This document shows positions 56,473-64,000 of a stretch of DNA of 64,000 bases, in pieces (the stretch's first letter is position 1; every line of letters starts with the position of its first letter). Under the pieces are notes generated by a model. The model was given only the letters and a program-made list of their open reading frames with translations. It had not been told where the DNA came from and did no database searches. Source of the stretch: Sphingorhabdus lacus (lineage in GTDB: Bacteria > Pseudomonadota > Alphaproteobacteria > Sphingomonadales > Sphingomonadaceae); the NCBI RefSeq assembly GCF_009768975.1, contig NZ_CP035733.1, forward strand, positions 434,001 through 498,000, read 5' to 3'. The position numbers were made by a program, and so were the translations under genes.

Positions 56473-57932
56473 TCGTACATCCCCGTGTAGAGCATCTGGC
56501 GATGGTCCTCTTCATATTGCGTGCCGAGATCCTCGACCGGGACCCATTGGGTCGGGATACCGAACCAGACGTCCCAAGCCGCCGACATGGCCTCCGGCTC
56601 ATTCCAGTCAGCCATGATTTTCATAGGTAGCGGACGGACCGGGGCGCGATGCGATGCCAAGGGAATGGAACCGAAAGGTTTTCCGGATTCGAGCGCGAGG
56701 AGCATCGCCACCTGATCACGGCACCGACGACCTTGGCACACACCCATGCCAGCACGGGTGAGGCGTTTGATCTGGTCGGGATTGGCAGGGCCATCTTGCA
56801 GCAATGTGTCCAGCGACCGGGCGCACATTGGGTCGGGGCGCGACAGATAGTTAGGCGGTTGCACCCCAATCAGATCCGCGCGTGTCACTTCTTCGCACTG
56901 GCAAATGATGGTGTCGTCAGCACTGATGGTGGTCAGGGCCTGCATCCACTCCATACGGTACGCGACATGGTCGAACCCTGTGTCAGCCAAGCCCGCACAA
57001 TCGCCCACGGCGGAAACTGTTGCTTCACCAAGCGGCACATAACCGCCACGTGTTGCGTTCAGCGAGCGTCCGCCGTGCATGGCGTCGACCAACTCAATCG
57101 ATGGTATCAGACCAATTGCTACGCAAATGGTGTCGCACGGAACTTCTTGGCCATTGGAAAGTGTTGCAGCTTCGACGCCATCCATGCCGCCTTTGGCTGA
57201 TGTGATGGCGGTGTTGCAATGGATCGCGATGCCCGTCTCCGCGAGCTTTGCTTGCAACTCCGCCGAAGCTTGCGGCGCGTCGCGTACTTCCACAAGACCA
57301 GCGACTTCAACCCCTCGTGCGTGCGCCATAATCGCGGTTTCGATGGCGAGATCGTGCGATCCAAGAACCAAAATGCGGTGCCCGGCAAAGGCGTCATAGC
57401 GCGTCAGCAACATTTGCAACGCCGCGGCACCCATAACGCCGGGCTGGTTCCAGCCAGGAAAGGCCATGGCAAGGTCCCGTGCACCGGTGGCGAGCGTGAT
57501 GTGATCAAAGCCGATCAGCCATGACCGTTCTGCATCCGCAAGGCCAACAACCTGCTCGGGCAGGCTGGCGACGCCGGGGCCATTCCGGTAAACACCCCAG
57601 GCGGTCGTCCCCAATAAAAGTTCAACCCCGGCTTCCATCGCTGTTTCCAGCTCGGGCATGCTCATGAAGATAGCTTCAAGCATCCGCTCGCTATTCTGTG
57701 TCGCCGCCGTCATCCGGCCGCCGAAGTAAAGCGGCACGTCGTTGCCCATCAGCGCGCCAGAGACGGGGTTTTCGTCAACGAGTAAAACCTTGGTGCCTGC
57801 CTTTGCCGCTTCAATGGCGGCGGCTACGCCACTGGGGCCAGCGCCAACCACGACGAGCCCATAATGCGCTTCAGGCGCGCTGCGCGTGCCATTGACCGCG
57901 CAAATATCTGTTCCGGTAAAATTCAATTCCAT
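56469..57932 (-). CDS. HcnB/OoxA-like FAD protein with BFD-type [2Fe-2S] domain
   Basis: 487-residue flavoprotein with an N-terminal GAGPSG FAD motif (30-35), a second dinucleotide region at LVLGSHDLAIETA, and a BFD-like cluster site C344-x-C346 (CQCEE) and C399-x4-C404 (CQGRRCRD). This is the alpha-subunit layout of HcnABC-type oxidases. The third partner, the small ferredoxin-like HcnA subunit, is not encoded next to it. The ATG at 57932 is chosen (TGATG with the upstream stop); a GTG one codon earlier is possible. It may also serve as electron carrier for the operon's oxygenase, which is inference. Confidence 0.83.
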   Translation of the reverse strand: MELNFTGTDICAVNGTRSAPEAHYGLVVVGAGPSGVAAAIEAAKAGTKVLLVDENPVSGALMGNDVPLYFGGRMTAATQNSERMLEAIFMSMPELETAMEAGVELLLGTTAWGVYRNGPGVASLPEQVVGLADAERSWLIGFDHITLATGARDLAMAFPGWNQPGVMGAAALQMLLTRYDAFAGHRILVLGSHDLAIETAIMAHARGVEVAGLVEVRDAPQASAELQAKLAETGIAIHCNTAITSAKGGMDGVEAATLSNGQEVPCDTICVAIGLIPSIELVDAMHGGRSLNATRGGYVPLGEATVSAVGDCAGLADTGFDHVAYRMEWMQALTTISADDTIICQCEEVTRADLIGVQPPNYLSRPDPMCARSLDTLLQDGPANPDQIKRLTRAGMGVCQGRRCRDQVAMLLALESGKPFGSIPLASHRAPVRPLPMKIMADWNEPEAMSAAWDVWFGIPTQWVPVEDLGTQYEEDHRQMLYTGMYE

Positions 57933-59185
57933 CACACCGCCTCCAGTGCCTGCGCCAAATCGGCGATCAGATCATCTACATGTTCAAGGCCCACAGACAG
58001 ACGCATCGTCCCATCGGTGATTCCGCCAGCCAGTCTTTGTTCGGGCGCAACAGCATAATGCGTCGTGCTCGCCGAATGGCAGATTAGCGTTTCTGAACCG
58101 CCCAGACTGACCGCCACTTTCAGGAGCTGCAGATTGTCCAGCATGCGAAATGCTTCCGCTTCGCCGCCATGAAGATGGAAAGAGAAAGTCGACCCGGCGG
58201 CCTTGCACTGGCGGTCATATACGGCGCGTGGCCGTGTGCCCTGTTCCAGAAAGCCAAGATAGGTGACGCCCGCGACCTTCGGGTGGTCGCGCAAATATTC
58301 AGCGACCGATTGCGCGTTGGTCATGGCGCGTTCGGTGCGGACGGCGACGGACTCTAATGAGCGGAGAACGAGCCAGGATGTATAGGGATCCAGATGATTG
58401 CCCCATGTCGTGCGCTGCATCCGCAATTGTTCGATCAAATCTTTCCGTCCGCTGACACCACCGGCCAGCAAATCGCTGTGCCCGCCGCAATATTTGGTGA
58501 GCGACGTCATGCACAAGTCGACGCCATGTTCGATCGGGCGTTGTGCAAAGGGACCAAGCAGGGTGTTGTCGACGACGACCAGCGGGCGGTGCCCCTGAAG
58601 CGCACCTACTTCGTCCGCCATCCGGACCATCAGATCCAGATCGACCATTGCTGCGGTAGGATTGGCGGGCGTTTCCGCAATGATCAGTTTCAATGTGCCT
58701 TTAGCCATTGCTGCCTGCGCCGCAGCGCGCACATCGGCTTGGTCCGTCCCGTCGAGATATGAGGCGGCGTGCGATCCGAATTGGGGCATGATGCTGTTGT
58801 ACAGCATATCGACACCGCCATAGATGGGGCGACCATGCAACACGCTATCGCCCGCGCGCACATGGGCGAGCGCGATGCTGGAATGGGCCGCCATGCCACT
58901 GCAATAGGCAACCGCTTCTTCAGCACCATCAATCGCGGCGAGGCGCTTTTCCAGAAAGTCCAGGCCGGGATGTCCTAGGCGCGAATAGATATGGTTGGTT
59001 TGCCCAACGAGCGGCCCTGTGCCATCGAAATAAGCTTCGTGCACATCCTTGGCATGCTGTGCCGAAGGATACACAAAGGTCGAGGTCATGAAGATCGGTG
59101 GTTTTACCGATCCCATGCCCATCTGGGCGTCATAACCATAAGCGACAGCAAGCGTTTCGGGGCGCATCCCCTTGGGTTTATCCAT
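57932..59185 (-). CDS. Cystathionine gamma-lyase/synthase family PLP enzyme
   Basis: 417-residue fold-type I PLP enzyme of the trans-sulfuration (MetB/MGL) family. PLP lysine is K231 in SLTKYCGGHSD. Other landmarks are YSRLGHPG (Y68 and R70 for phosphate contact from the neighbouring subunit), YCSGMAA, the stacking tyrosine in IYGGVDM (Y122), ETPANP and D206 in VVVDNTLLGPF. Methionine gamma-lyase has a cysteine two residues after that tyrosine; here it is a glycine, so a classic MGL is unlikely. Its place between a Rieske oxygenase and amine oxidases suggests gamma- or beta-elimination on an N-methylated or sulfur-containing amino acid. Start is uncertain among close ATGs; 59185 is chosen. 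Overlaps the Rieske gene by 8 nt. Confidence 0.82.
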   Translation of the reverse strand: MDKPKGMRPETLAVAYGYDAQMGMGSVKPPIFMTSTFVYPSAQHAKDVHEAYFDGTGPLVGQTNHIYSRLGHPGLDFLEKRLAAIDGAEEAVAYCSGMAAHSSIALAHVRAGDSVLHGRPIYGGVDMLYNSIMPQFGSHAASYLDGTDQADVRAAAQAAMAKGTLKLIIAETPANPTAAMVDLDLMVRMADEVGALQGHRPLVVVDNTLLGPFAQRPIEHGVDLCMTSLTKYCGGHSDLLAGGVSGRKDLIEQLRMQRTTWGNHLDPYTSWLVLRSLESVAVRTERAMTNAQSVAEYLRDHPKVAGVTYLGFLEQGTRPRAVYDRQCKAAGSTFSFHLHGGEAEAFRMLDNLQLLKVAVSLGGSETLICHSASTTHYAVAPEQRLAGGITDGTMRLSVGLEHVDDLIADLAQALEAV

Positions 59186-60389
59186 TGGCATGGGCCGCAA
59201 TATAAGCGCGCCCCTTATCGCAATACCAGTCAGTAAAACGCTGCGCGAGCATTTCGGCTTCCTGCGAATAGGGGCCCGGGGTGTAGCCTGGACTCAAGAC
59301 GCCAATCTGATTGTTTTCCGCCAGCTGTTTGTCTTCTGCATTGGTGACAGTCCAAAGCGCAGCCAGTTTTTCGACGTCATAATCGACACCTTCCACGGCG
59401 TCCTTGTGGACATACCATTTGCCGGTCACATGTGTTTCTTCAGGGCCGACGGGCATCGCGCTGAACATGAAAACATGATCCGCGGTGCAGTGAACAAAGC
59501 AATGGGGATCGACTGCCCAACGCATAGAACCGATGTCCCCACCATTGGCTTCGCACATCAGCTTTTTGGACAGGTGTTGGCCATCGCTTGAAATCGATAC
59601 GCAACCTTCGTTCAGCGCGAAGCGTGCCACTTGCCACCAATGTCCCTCAACCGGCGTTTGGGGTAGTCCATGGGCATCCATTGCTTTTTCGAAAGCGATC
59701 ACACGTTCATCATGGCCGCTGTCGAAATGCTTCGACATGCCGACCGGGAAGGTCTTGGAAAGTTCGGGGTGCCCGGTGCTGCAATGATAGCATTCGCGGC
59801 CATTTTCCATCACGAGCTTCCAGTTGGCGTTTTCGACCAATACACTCTGGAAAGCGAGCTTGGCATCCTTCAGATGATGTGGAGCGGCATATAGCTCCAG
59901 CTTTTCACGGAAGTCGTCAATCGGCGGCGGAGTGTCGGCCAAACAAATGAATATTGTGCCGGAAATGCACTCGATCGCCACAGGCTTCAGGCCATGTTCG
60001 GTCTTGTCAAAATCGTCCGGCATGCGTCCGGCTGCGAAAAGCGAACCGTCGAGATCATAGGTCCAGCGATGGTAGGGGCAAACCAGCTTGGGTGCAGTGC
60101 CACTGCCCGGCGCGCAAATCATCGATCCGCGATGGCGGCAACTATTGTGGAATGCACGGATTTCACCTTGCCGGTCACGCGTAATCAGCACCGGCCACCG
60201 CCCGACCATCATCGAAACATAGCTACCCGCTTTCGGTAGCTCGCATTCCAGACCGGCCATCAACCAGCTCTGGCCATAGATCGCCGTCATGTCGAAATCG
60301 AAACTATTCTGTTCCGTATACAAACCCTGCGGCAAAGTATGCCCTTCGCGACGCTGAACGAACAGCGACTCTATCCGCTTCAAATCCAT
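59178..60389 (-). CDS. Rieske non-heme iron oxygenase, GbcA-like (copy 2)
   Basis: 403-residue oxygenase alpha subunit. Rieske ligands are C84, H86, C104 and H107 (NSCRHRG, CPYHRW). The mononuclear iron histidines are H202 and H207 in NGRECYHCSTGH with glutamate E199 at the bridging position, as in copy 1. The sequences of the two copies differ widely outside these motifs. It is the first gene of operon B. Start at 60389 follows AAGGGTC. A 176-bp region separates it from the divergent LysR gene. No reductase gene is adjacent. Confidence 0.9.
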   Translation of the reverse strand: MDLKRIESLFVQRREGHTLPQGLYTEQNSFDFDMTAIYGQSWLMAGLECELPKAGSYVSMMVGRWPVLITRDRQGEIRAFHNSCRHRGSMICAPGSGTAPKLVCPYHRWTYDLDGSLFAAGRMPDDFDKTEHGLKPVAIECISGTIFICLADTPPPIDDFREKLELYAAPHHLKDAKLAFQSVLVENANWKLVMENGRECYHCSTGHPELSKTFPVGMSKHFDSGHDERVIAFEKAMDAHGLPQTPVEGHWWQVARFALNEGCVSISSDGQHLSKKLMCEANGGDIGSMRWAVDPHCFVHCTADHVFMFSAMPVGPEETHVTGKWYVHKDAVEGVDYDVEKLAALWTVTNAEDKQLAENNQIGVLSPGYTPGPYSQEAEMLAQRFTDWYCDKGRAYIAAHANG

Positions 60390-60462
60390 GATTTGACCCT
60401 TGCTCAATTCTCTCCAATGCTGGAATGGTCCAGTTGAGCGGTGTAATAAAATCGCATTTTCG

Positions 60463-60474
60463 CATAGCCCTATG
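60463..60474. promoter_or_regulatory. Candidate operator between operon B and its LysR gene
   Basis: CATAG-CC-CTATG is a perfect 5-bp inverted repeat in the divergent intergenic region (74 bp upstream of the Rieske start). Regions of this layout normally hold the LysR binding site. No copy of the ATTAGC motif of operon A is seen here, so the two regulators probably recognise different sites. Confidence 0.35.
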
Positions 60475-60565
60475 TCAAAATGTCGGGCACCACTCACGCT
60501 GTTCTGTCGCGTTACGTTGAAAGGTCGAGATCATTTCCAACCGTAGCACTATCAACCGCCGTTGG

Positions 60566-61480
60566 TTGCCGCTCAATGCCCTTCGTGCGTTTGAGGCCGT
60601 AGGACAAAATTTGAGTTTTACCGGCGGCGCTTCCGCCCTGTCCGTGTCCCAGAGCGCCATGAGCCGACATGTCGGTGGCCTCGAAGAATTGTTGGGAAAA
60701 CAGCTATTTGTCCGCGATGCCTCGCGGCTCACACTGACGGCGGCGGGCGAAGAGCTTTTGCCGGTCGTCAGCAAATGTCTGGACCGGCTTGAGCAGACAA
60801 TGAATTCGATCCGCGATGACGAAATGACCGGACGTTCGCTGCGATTACATGTTCCCCCATCGCTGTTGCAGCAATTGTTTTTGCCAATGCTGCGCGACTT
60901 TCGGGCCGAACATCCGGATATCCGCCTCGATGTTTCAAGCGCCCATGTCACGGGACTGCCGCCGACGGATTTTGATATGGCCATCGCCTATGACCGGCCT
61001 AATGTTGATGACCGCGTTACAGACTTGTTGTGGATGGTGCGTGTGGCCCCGCTTTGCTCTGCCGAAACCGCCAAATCCAGTGTGGGTCAAACTCTGGAGC
61101 AGTTTCTCAGCAGCGAAGAATTATTGCATCTGAAACTGGATGGCGAACCTCGCGACCTGCTTTGGCTGGCCTATCTGCGGCAATGTGGTCTTGCTGTTCC
61201 CACGCAAGGTGGCCTCGCGTTCGATACTACGATTGCGGCAGCCCAATATGCGATGACCGCCAATGGCGTGTTCCTGGGCGACGTGGATATGTTCGCGCAG
61301 GAAATAGCCGACGGTAGGTTGGTGATGCCCTATGATGCCATTATCGAAGACGGCTATGGCTATTATCTGAAGCTGCATGCGGATGATCTTGCCGATCCGG
61401 CCATTTCGATGATCCGGAGCTGGCTGATCAGCCGGTTCGGGGCATTGCGACCAGAGCCGCGTCTGGACGCGCAAGGCTGA
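60566..61480 (+). CDS. LysR-family transcriptional regulator (operon B), GcvA-like
   Basis: About 304-residue regulator with LNALRAFEAVGQNLSFTGGASALSVSQSAMSRHVGGLEELLGKQLFVRD as DNA-binding domain, the GcvA/AmpR-like opening. The effector domain ends in ISMIRSWLISRFG. The start is unclear: TTG at 60566 gives MPLNALRAFE, but coding similarity (INRRWLPLNAL) seems to begin 12-33 nt earlier, where only ATC or ATT codons occur in frame after AAAGGTCGAG. It is divergent from operon B, the classical arrangement for its regulator. Its 3' end overlaps the convergent fdhD by 53 bp. Confidence 0.85.
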   Translation: MPLNALRAFEAVGQNLSFTGGASALSVSQSAMSRHVGGLEELLGKQLFVRDASRLTLTAAGEELLPVVSKCLDRLEQTMNSIRDDEMTGRSLRLHVPPSLLQQLFLPMLRDFRAEHPDIRLDVSSAHVTGLPPTDFDMAIAYDRPNVDDRVTDLLWMVRVAPLCSAETAKSSVGQTLEQFLSSEELLHLKLDGEPRDLLWLAYLRQCGLAVPTQGGLAFDTTIAAAQYAMTANGVFLGDVDMFAQEIADGRLVMPYDAIIEDGYGYYLKLHADDLADPAISMIRSWLISRFGALRPEPRLDAQG

Positions 61481-62231
61481 CAAGCCGCAATCCGCTCTTT
61501 TCTGCCGTTTGGATCGCAAGATCAGTCGCCGCCGAAATTGTCACGAGCATCGGGCATTGGGCGAGTATTGTTTTTTGCACCAATTCCAAACTGCAGCGCG
61601 CTGTCAGTAGGATGAATCCCTCCGAGGGCGCAATCTGGGCCGCGGCGAGCGCGCCAATCAGCTTGTCGAGCGCATTGTGCCTTCCGACATCTTCCCGGGT
61701 CATTTGTATAGACCCGTCGGGCGCGCAAAAAGCCGCCGCGTGTGCGGACCCCGTCGCTGCGTTCAATCGTTGATGCTCGCGCAACGAAGTCAGGGCTGTA
61801 AATAAGGCGCTGTCGGGCACATCAAGAGAATTTTTTATAAAGGGCAGGGCGCGCATAACTTCTTGCAGATTATCCATGCCGCACAGCCCGCAACTGCTCT
61901 CCGAAACACGTTGCCTTGCGCGCTCGATTACTTTCTCGGCGTTCGCATTGGGTAGCTGTATCCTAACAATCAAGCCCAACTCGCTTTGGTGTATATCAAT
62001 CGCTAGAATCTGGTCAGGGTTGTCGATCAGCCCTTCGGAAAGACTAAATCCTATTGCATAATCATGAAGGTCGATAGGCGTTGCCATCATGACGGCATAG
62101 CCGATGCCATTATACTCGATCGCGATTGCCGCTTCGACTATGGTGTGCCGAACGATTTGCGCATTTTCGCTGCCATCCGATTTGACGACGTCAAAATCGA
62201 CCGGGATCGCGCCATTTTCAGGCTGAGGCAT
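61428..62231 (-). CDS. fdhD: Formate dehydrogenase accessory sulfurtransferase FdhD
   Basis: 267-residue chaperone that transfers sulfur to the bis-MGD molybdenum cofactor, needed for formate dehydrogenase activity. The conserved CGLCG cysteines are C114 and C117. TREDVGRHNALDKLIG and LLTARCSLELVQK are family landmarks. It overlaps fdsD by 14 nt, so it belongs to the formate dehydrogenase operon. Its 3' end runs 53 bp into the convergent LysR gene. Confidence 0.93.
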   Translation of the reverse strand: MPQPENGAIPVDFDVVKSDGSENAQIVRHTIVEAAIAIEYNGIGYAVMMATPIDLHDYAIGFSLSEGLIDNPDQILAIDIHQSELGLIVRIQLPNANAEKVIERARQRVSESSCGLCGMDNLQEVMRALPFIKNSLDVPDSALFTALTSLREHQRLNAATGSAHAAAFCAPDGSIQMTREDVGRHNALDKLIGALAAAQIAPSEGFILLTARCSLELVQKTILAQCPMLVTISAATDLAIQTAEKSGLRLVSLARPDAALVAMPRTG

Positions 62232-62430
62232 GTGCTTGCGCTAAACGCTGCACCGCAGCCGCCGCGACAGGAGAAAGACCTTCGCGGTTACTTTCGAATA
62301 TCATCTGCTTCATTCGCGGATCCCAGAACAAGTGGATATGCTCAGCCGTCGCAGTCACAGGGTCCGGGTCCGTCGCCAGATTAGTAGCGATCCGGTTGAG
62401 CATATACACAAGGCGTTCAAGGCTTGTCAC
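62218..62430 (-). CDS. fdsD: NAD-dependent formate dehydrogenase delta subunit
   Basis: 70-residue FdsD-type subunit, helical and soluble. LERLVYMLNRIATNLA, FWDPRMKQMIF and the C-terminal SPVAAAAVQRLAQ are the family pattern. ATGA overlap with the alpha subunit gene and a 14-nt overlap with fdhD. Confidence 0.88.
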   Translation of the reverse strand: MTSLERLVYMLNRIATNLATDPDPVTATAEHIHLFWDPRMKQMIFESNREGLSPVAAAAVQRLAQAHASA

Positions 62431-64000
62431 TCGGCTGGCACCTCGGTCGCTATCCGCCGTGCGCGTTCGGAAAGTGCCTCATATTCCTCCTGCCAATCGG
62501 TGGGACCGTTGGACGAGCTGATCTGGACCGCAGTAACTTTATATTCAGGGCAATTGGTGGCCCAGTCGCTAAAGTCGGTTGTGACCACATTCGCCTGTGT
62601 AACGGCGTGGTGGAAGGTAGTGTAAACGACCCCCGGCGCGACACGGTCCGTGACTGTCGCGCGCAACGTCGTTTCTCCTGCGCGGCTGGCCAGTTTGACC
62701 CAATCCCCCGACTTTATGCCACGATCTTCGGCATCCACCGGATGTATTTCGAGCAAATCTTCCGGGTGCCATGCGACATTTTCGGTCCGCCGCGTCTGGG
62801 CACCCACATTATAATGCGACAAGATACGGCCGGTCGTCAGCAATAGCGGGAAACGCGGACCGGTTTTTTCATCGGTCGGGACATAATCCGTCACAACAAA
62901 CTTGCCCTTGCCACGCACAAAACCATCGACATGCATGATCGGCGATCCGTCCGGCGCGGCATCGGTTACCGGCCATTGCAGCGATCCTTCTTCGTCCAGC
63001 CGGGCAAAGGAAACCCCCGCAAATGTTGGGGTCAACCGTGCAATCTCGTCCATGATTTCGGACGGATGGGCATAATTCCAGCCGAGCCCCATAGCTTGGG
63101 CGAGGCGCTGTGTGACCTCCCAATCTTCCAGGCCATTAAGAGGTGTCATCACCTTGCGAACGGGTTGGATCCGACGTTCGGCATTTGTGAACGTGCCGTT
63201 CTTTTCCAGGAAGGTCGATCCGGGCAGGAATATATGTGCGTAATTTGCAGTCTCATTCAGGAAAAGATCGTGCACGATGACGCATTCCATGGCCGCAAGT
63301 CCTGCCGACACATGTTTTGTATTCGGGTCTGACTGCAAAATATCTTCGCCCTGCACATATAGCGCCTTGAACACGCCATCGACGGCGGCGTCGAGCATAT
63401 TGGGGATGCGCAGTCCTGGTTCGGGGTCAAGCGCTACGCCCCAATCATTTTCGAACAGCTTTCGCGCATCACCATCACTGACATGGCGATATCCCGACAG
63501 TTCATGCGGGAAGCTGCCCATGTCACACGCGCCTTGGACGTTATTCTGACCGCGCAACGGGTTCACGCCAACGCCGCGCCGTCCGATATTGCCGGTTGCC
63601 ATGGCAAGATTGGCAATGGCCATGACGGTCGAACTGCCTTGCGAATGTTCGGTGACGCCCAAGCCATAATAGATCGCACCATTGCCGCCGGTTGCATAAA
63701 GCCGCGCTGCGGCGCGCAATTCTTCGGCATCGACTAAAGTTACCGGTTGCAGGCTTTCTGGGCTGTTGCGGGGCTGCGCCACAAATTCGGCCCAGTGGCG
63801 ATATTCATCCCAATCGCAACGTTCTTTAATAAAGGCCTCATTGGCGAGCCCCTCGCTAACGATGACATGCGCCATGGCCGTCAGCACAGCGACGTTTGTC
63901 CCGGGGCGAAGGGGCAAGTGATGATCTGCCTCGATATGCGGAGACCGCACAATGTCTGTGCGGCGCGGGTCGATTACGATCAGCTTTGCAGGCGGACGTC
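62427..64000 (-). CDS. fdsA: Formate dehydrogenase alpha subunit, molybdopterin-binding (5' partial)
   Basis: Catalytic subunit oxidising formate to CO2. The window holds the C-terminal 524 residues; the start lies beyond the right edge. The frame continues upstream as AKLIVIDPRRTDIVRSPHIEADHHLPLRPGTNVAVL, the molybdopterin oxidoreductase pattern. Further landmarks are GVNPLRGQNNVQGACDMG, FLNETANYAHIFLPGSTFLEKNGTFTNAERRIQ and the C-terminal dinucleotide-binding domain with GRILSHYNVGAQTRR. With fdsD it should form the soluble NAD-dependent FdsABGD enzyme; the fdsB and fdsG genes would lie outside. In this context it oxidises formate derived from the released methyl groups. Confidence 0.9.
   Translation of the reverse strand, partial: RPPAKLIVIDPRRTDIVRSPHIEADHHLPLRPGTNVAVLTAMAHVIVSEGLANEAFIKERCDWDEYRHWAEFVAQPRNSPESLQPVTLVDAEELRAAARLYATGGNGAIYYGLGVTEHSQGSSTVMAIANLAMATGNIGRRGVGVNPLRGQNNVQGACDMGSFPHELSGYRHVSDGDARKLFENDWGVALDPEPGLRIPNMLDAAVDGVFKALYVQGEDILQSDPNTKHVSAGLAAMECVIVHDLFLNETANYAHIFLPGSTFLEKNGTFTNAERRIQPVRKVMTPLNGLEDWEVTQRLAQAMGLGWNYAHPSEIMDEIARLTPTFAGVSFARLDEEGSLQWPVTDAAPDGSPIMHVDGFVRGKGKFVVTDYVPTDEKTGPRFPLLLTTGRILSHYNVGAQTRRTENVAWHPEDLLEIHPVDAEDRGIKSGDWVKLASRAGETTLRATVTDRVAPGVVYTTFHHAVTQANVVTTDFSDWATNCPEYKVTAVQISSSNGPTDWQEEYEALSERARRIATEVPAE

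Noticed and set aside
57932..59185. Methionine gamma-lyase
   Set aside because: The cysteine that marks that enzyme, two residues after the stacking tyrosine, is a glycine here; only the broader family is assigned.
1..64000. tRNA, rRNA, CRISPR array or prophage
   Set aside because: Intergenic gaps are short and were read through; no tRNA-like cloverleaf, regular direct repeats with spacers, integrase or phage structural genes were found.

Overview
The window comes from a GC-rich alphaproteobacterium, most likely a sphingomonad (order Sphingomonadales). The signs are a sciP/DUF1153 cell-cycle gene, a DUF3297 gene, a TonB-dependent receptor with the NEIIVTATRR-type TonB box, an HWE/HisKA_2 histidine kinase and the general codon style. 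The order-level assignment is an inference; no rRNA or tRNA gene was seen.

Region 1 (1-33.2 kb) is mostly housekeeping: a truncated aquaporin, a class I-type PHA synthase, an orphan histidine kinase, a PhaZ-type intracellular PHA depolymerase behind a TetR-style palindrome, a TonB receptor, an FprA-type ferredoxin reductase, an MTA/SAH nucleosidase, a 262-bp palindromic MITE-like element, DUF445, an RND efflux pair, a YeaQ-type membrane protein, sciP, mnmA, a serine-hydrolase lipoprotein, DUF3297, a BaiN/HI0933 flavoprotein, an outer-membrane barrel, typA, a cytochrome c/TPR pair, an SBF-type transporter, the conserved ybbA-ybbP-tesA trio, and a TelA/XpaC-like pair.

Region 2 (33.2-64 kb) is a dense catabolic island for N-methylated (betaine-like) compounds. 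Operon A (+, 33.3-48.2 kb) encodes a single-chain dimethylglycine/sarcosine dehydrogenase, a GbcA-like Rieske oxygenase, a cupin, soxBDAG, a BCCT transporter, a choline dehydrogenase, an FAD oxidoreductase and an MFS carrier. It is followed by a LysR regulator and an exported alpha/beta hydrolase. Operon B (-, 60.4-50.6 kb) converges on it and encodes a second Rieske oxygenase, a cystathionine-lyase-family PLP enzyme, an HcnB/HcnC-like oxidase pair and a second soxBDAG. A divergent LysR gene stands at its head. Next come fdhD, fdsD and the start of a molybdenum formate dehydrogenase alpha gene that runs off the right edge.

Proposed logic: BCCT/MFS import, optional GMC oxidation of a hydroxyl group, Rieske-driven removal of the first methyl of a quaternary amine, DMGDH and sarcosine oxidases for the later demethylations, and formate dehydrogenase to burn the released C1. 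Almost every junction in both operons is an overlap of 1-8 nt. The exact substrates are unknown. Two parallel Rieske plus SoxBDAG sets, each with different extra oxidases, suggest two different betaines or a pathway more complex than choline to glycine.
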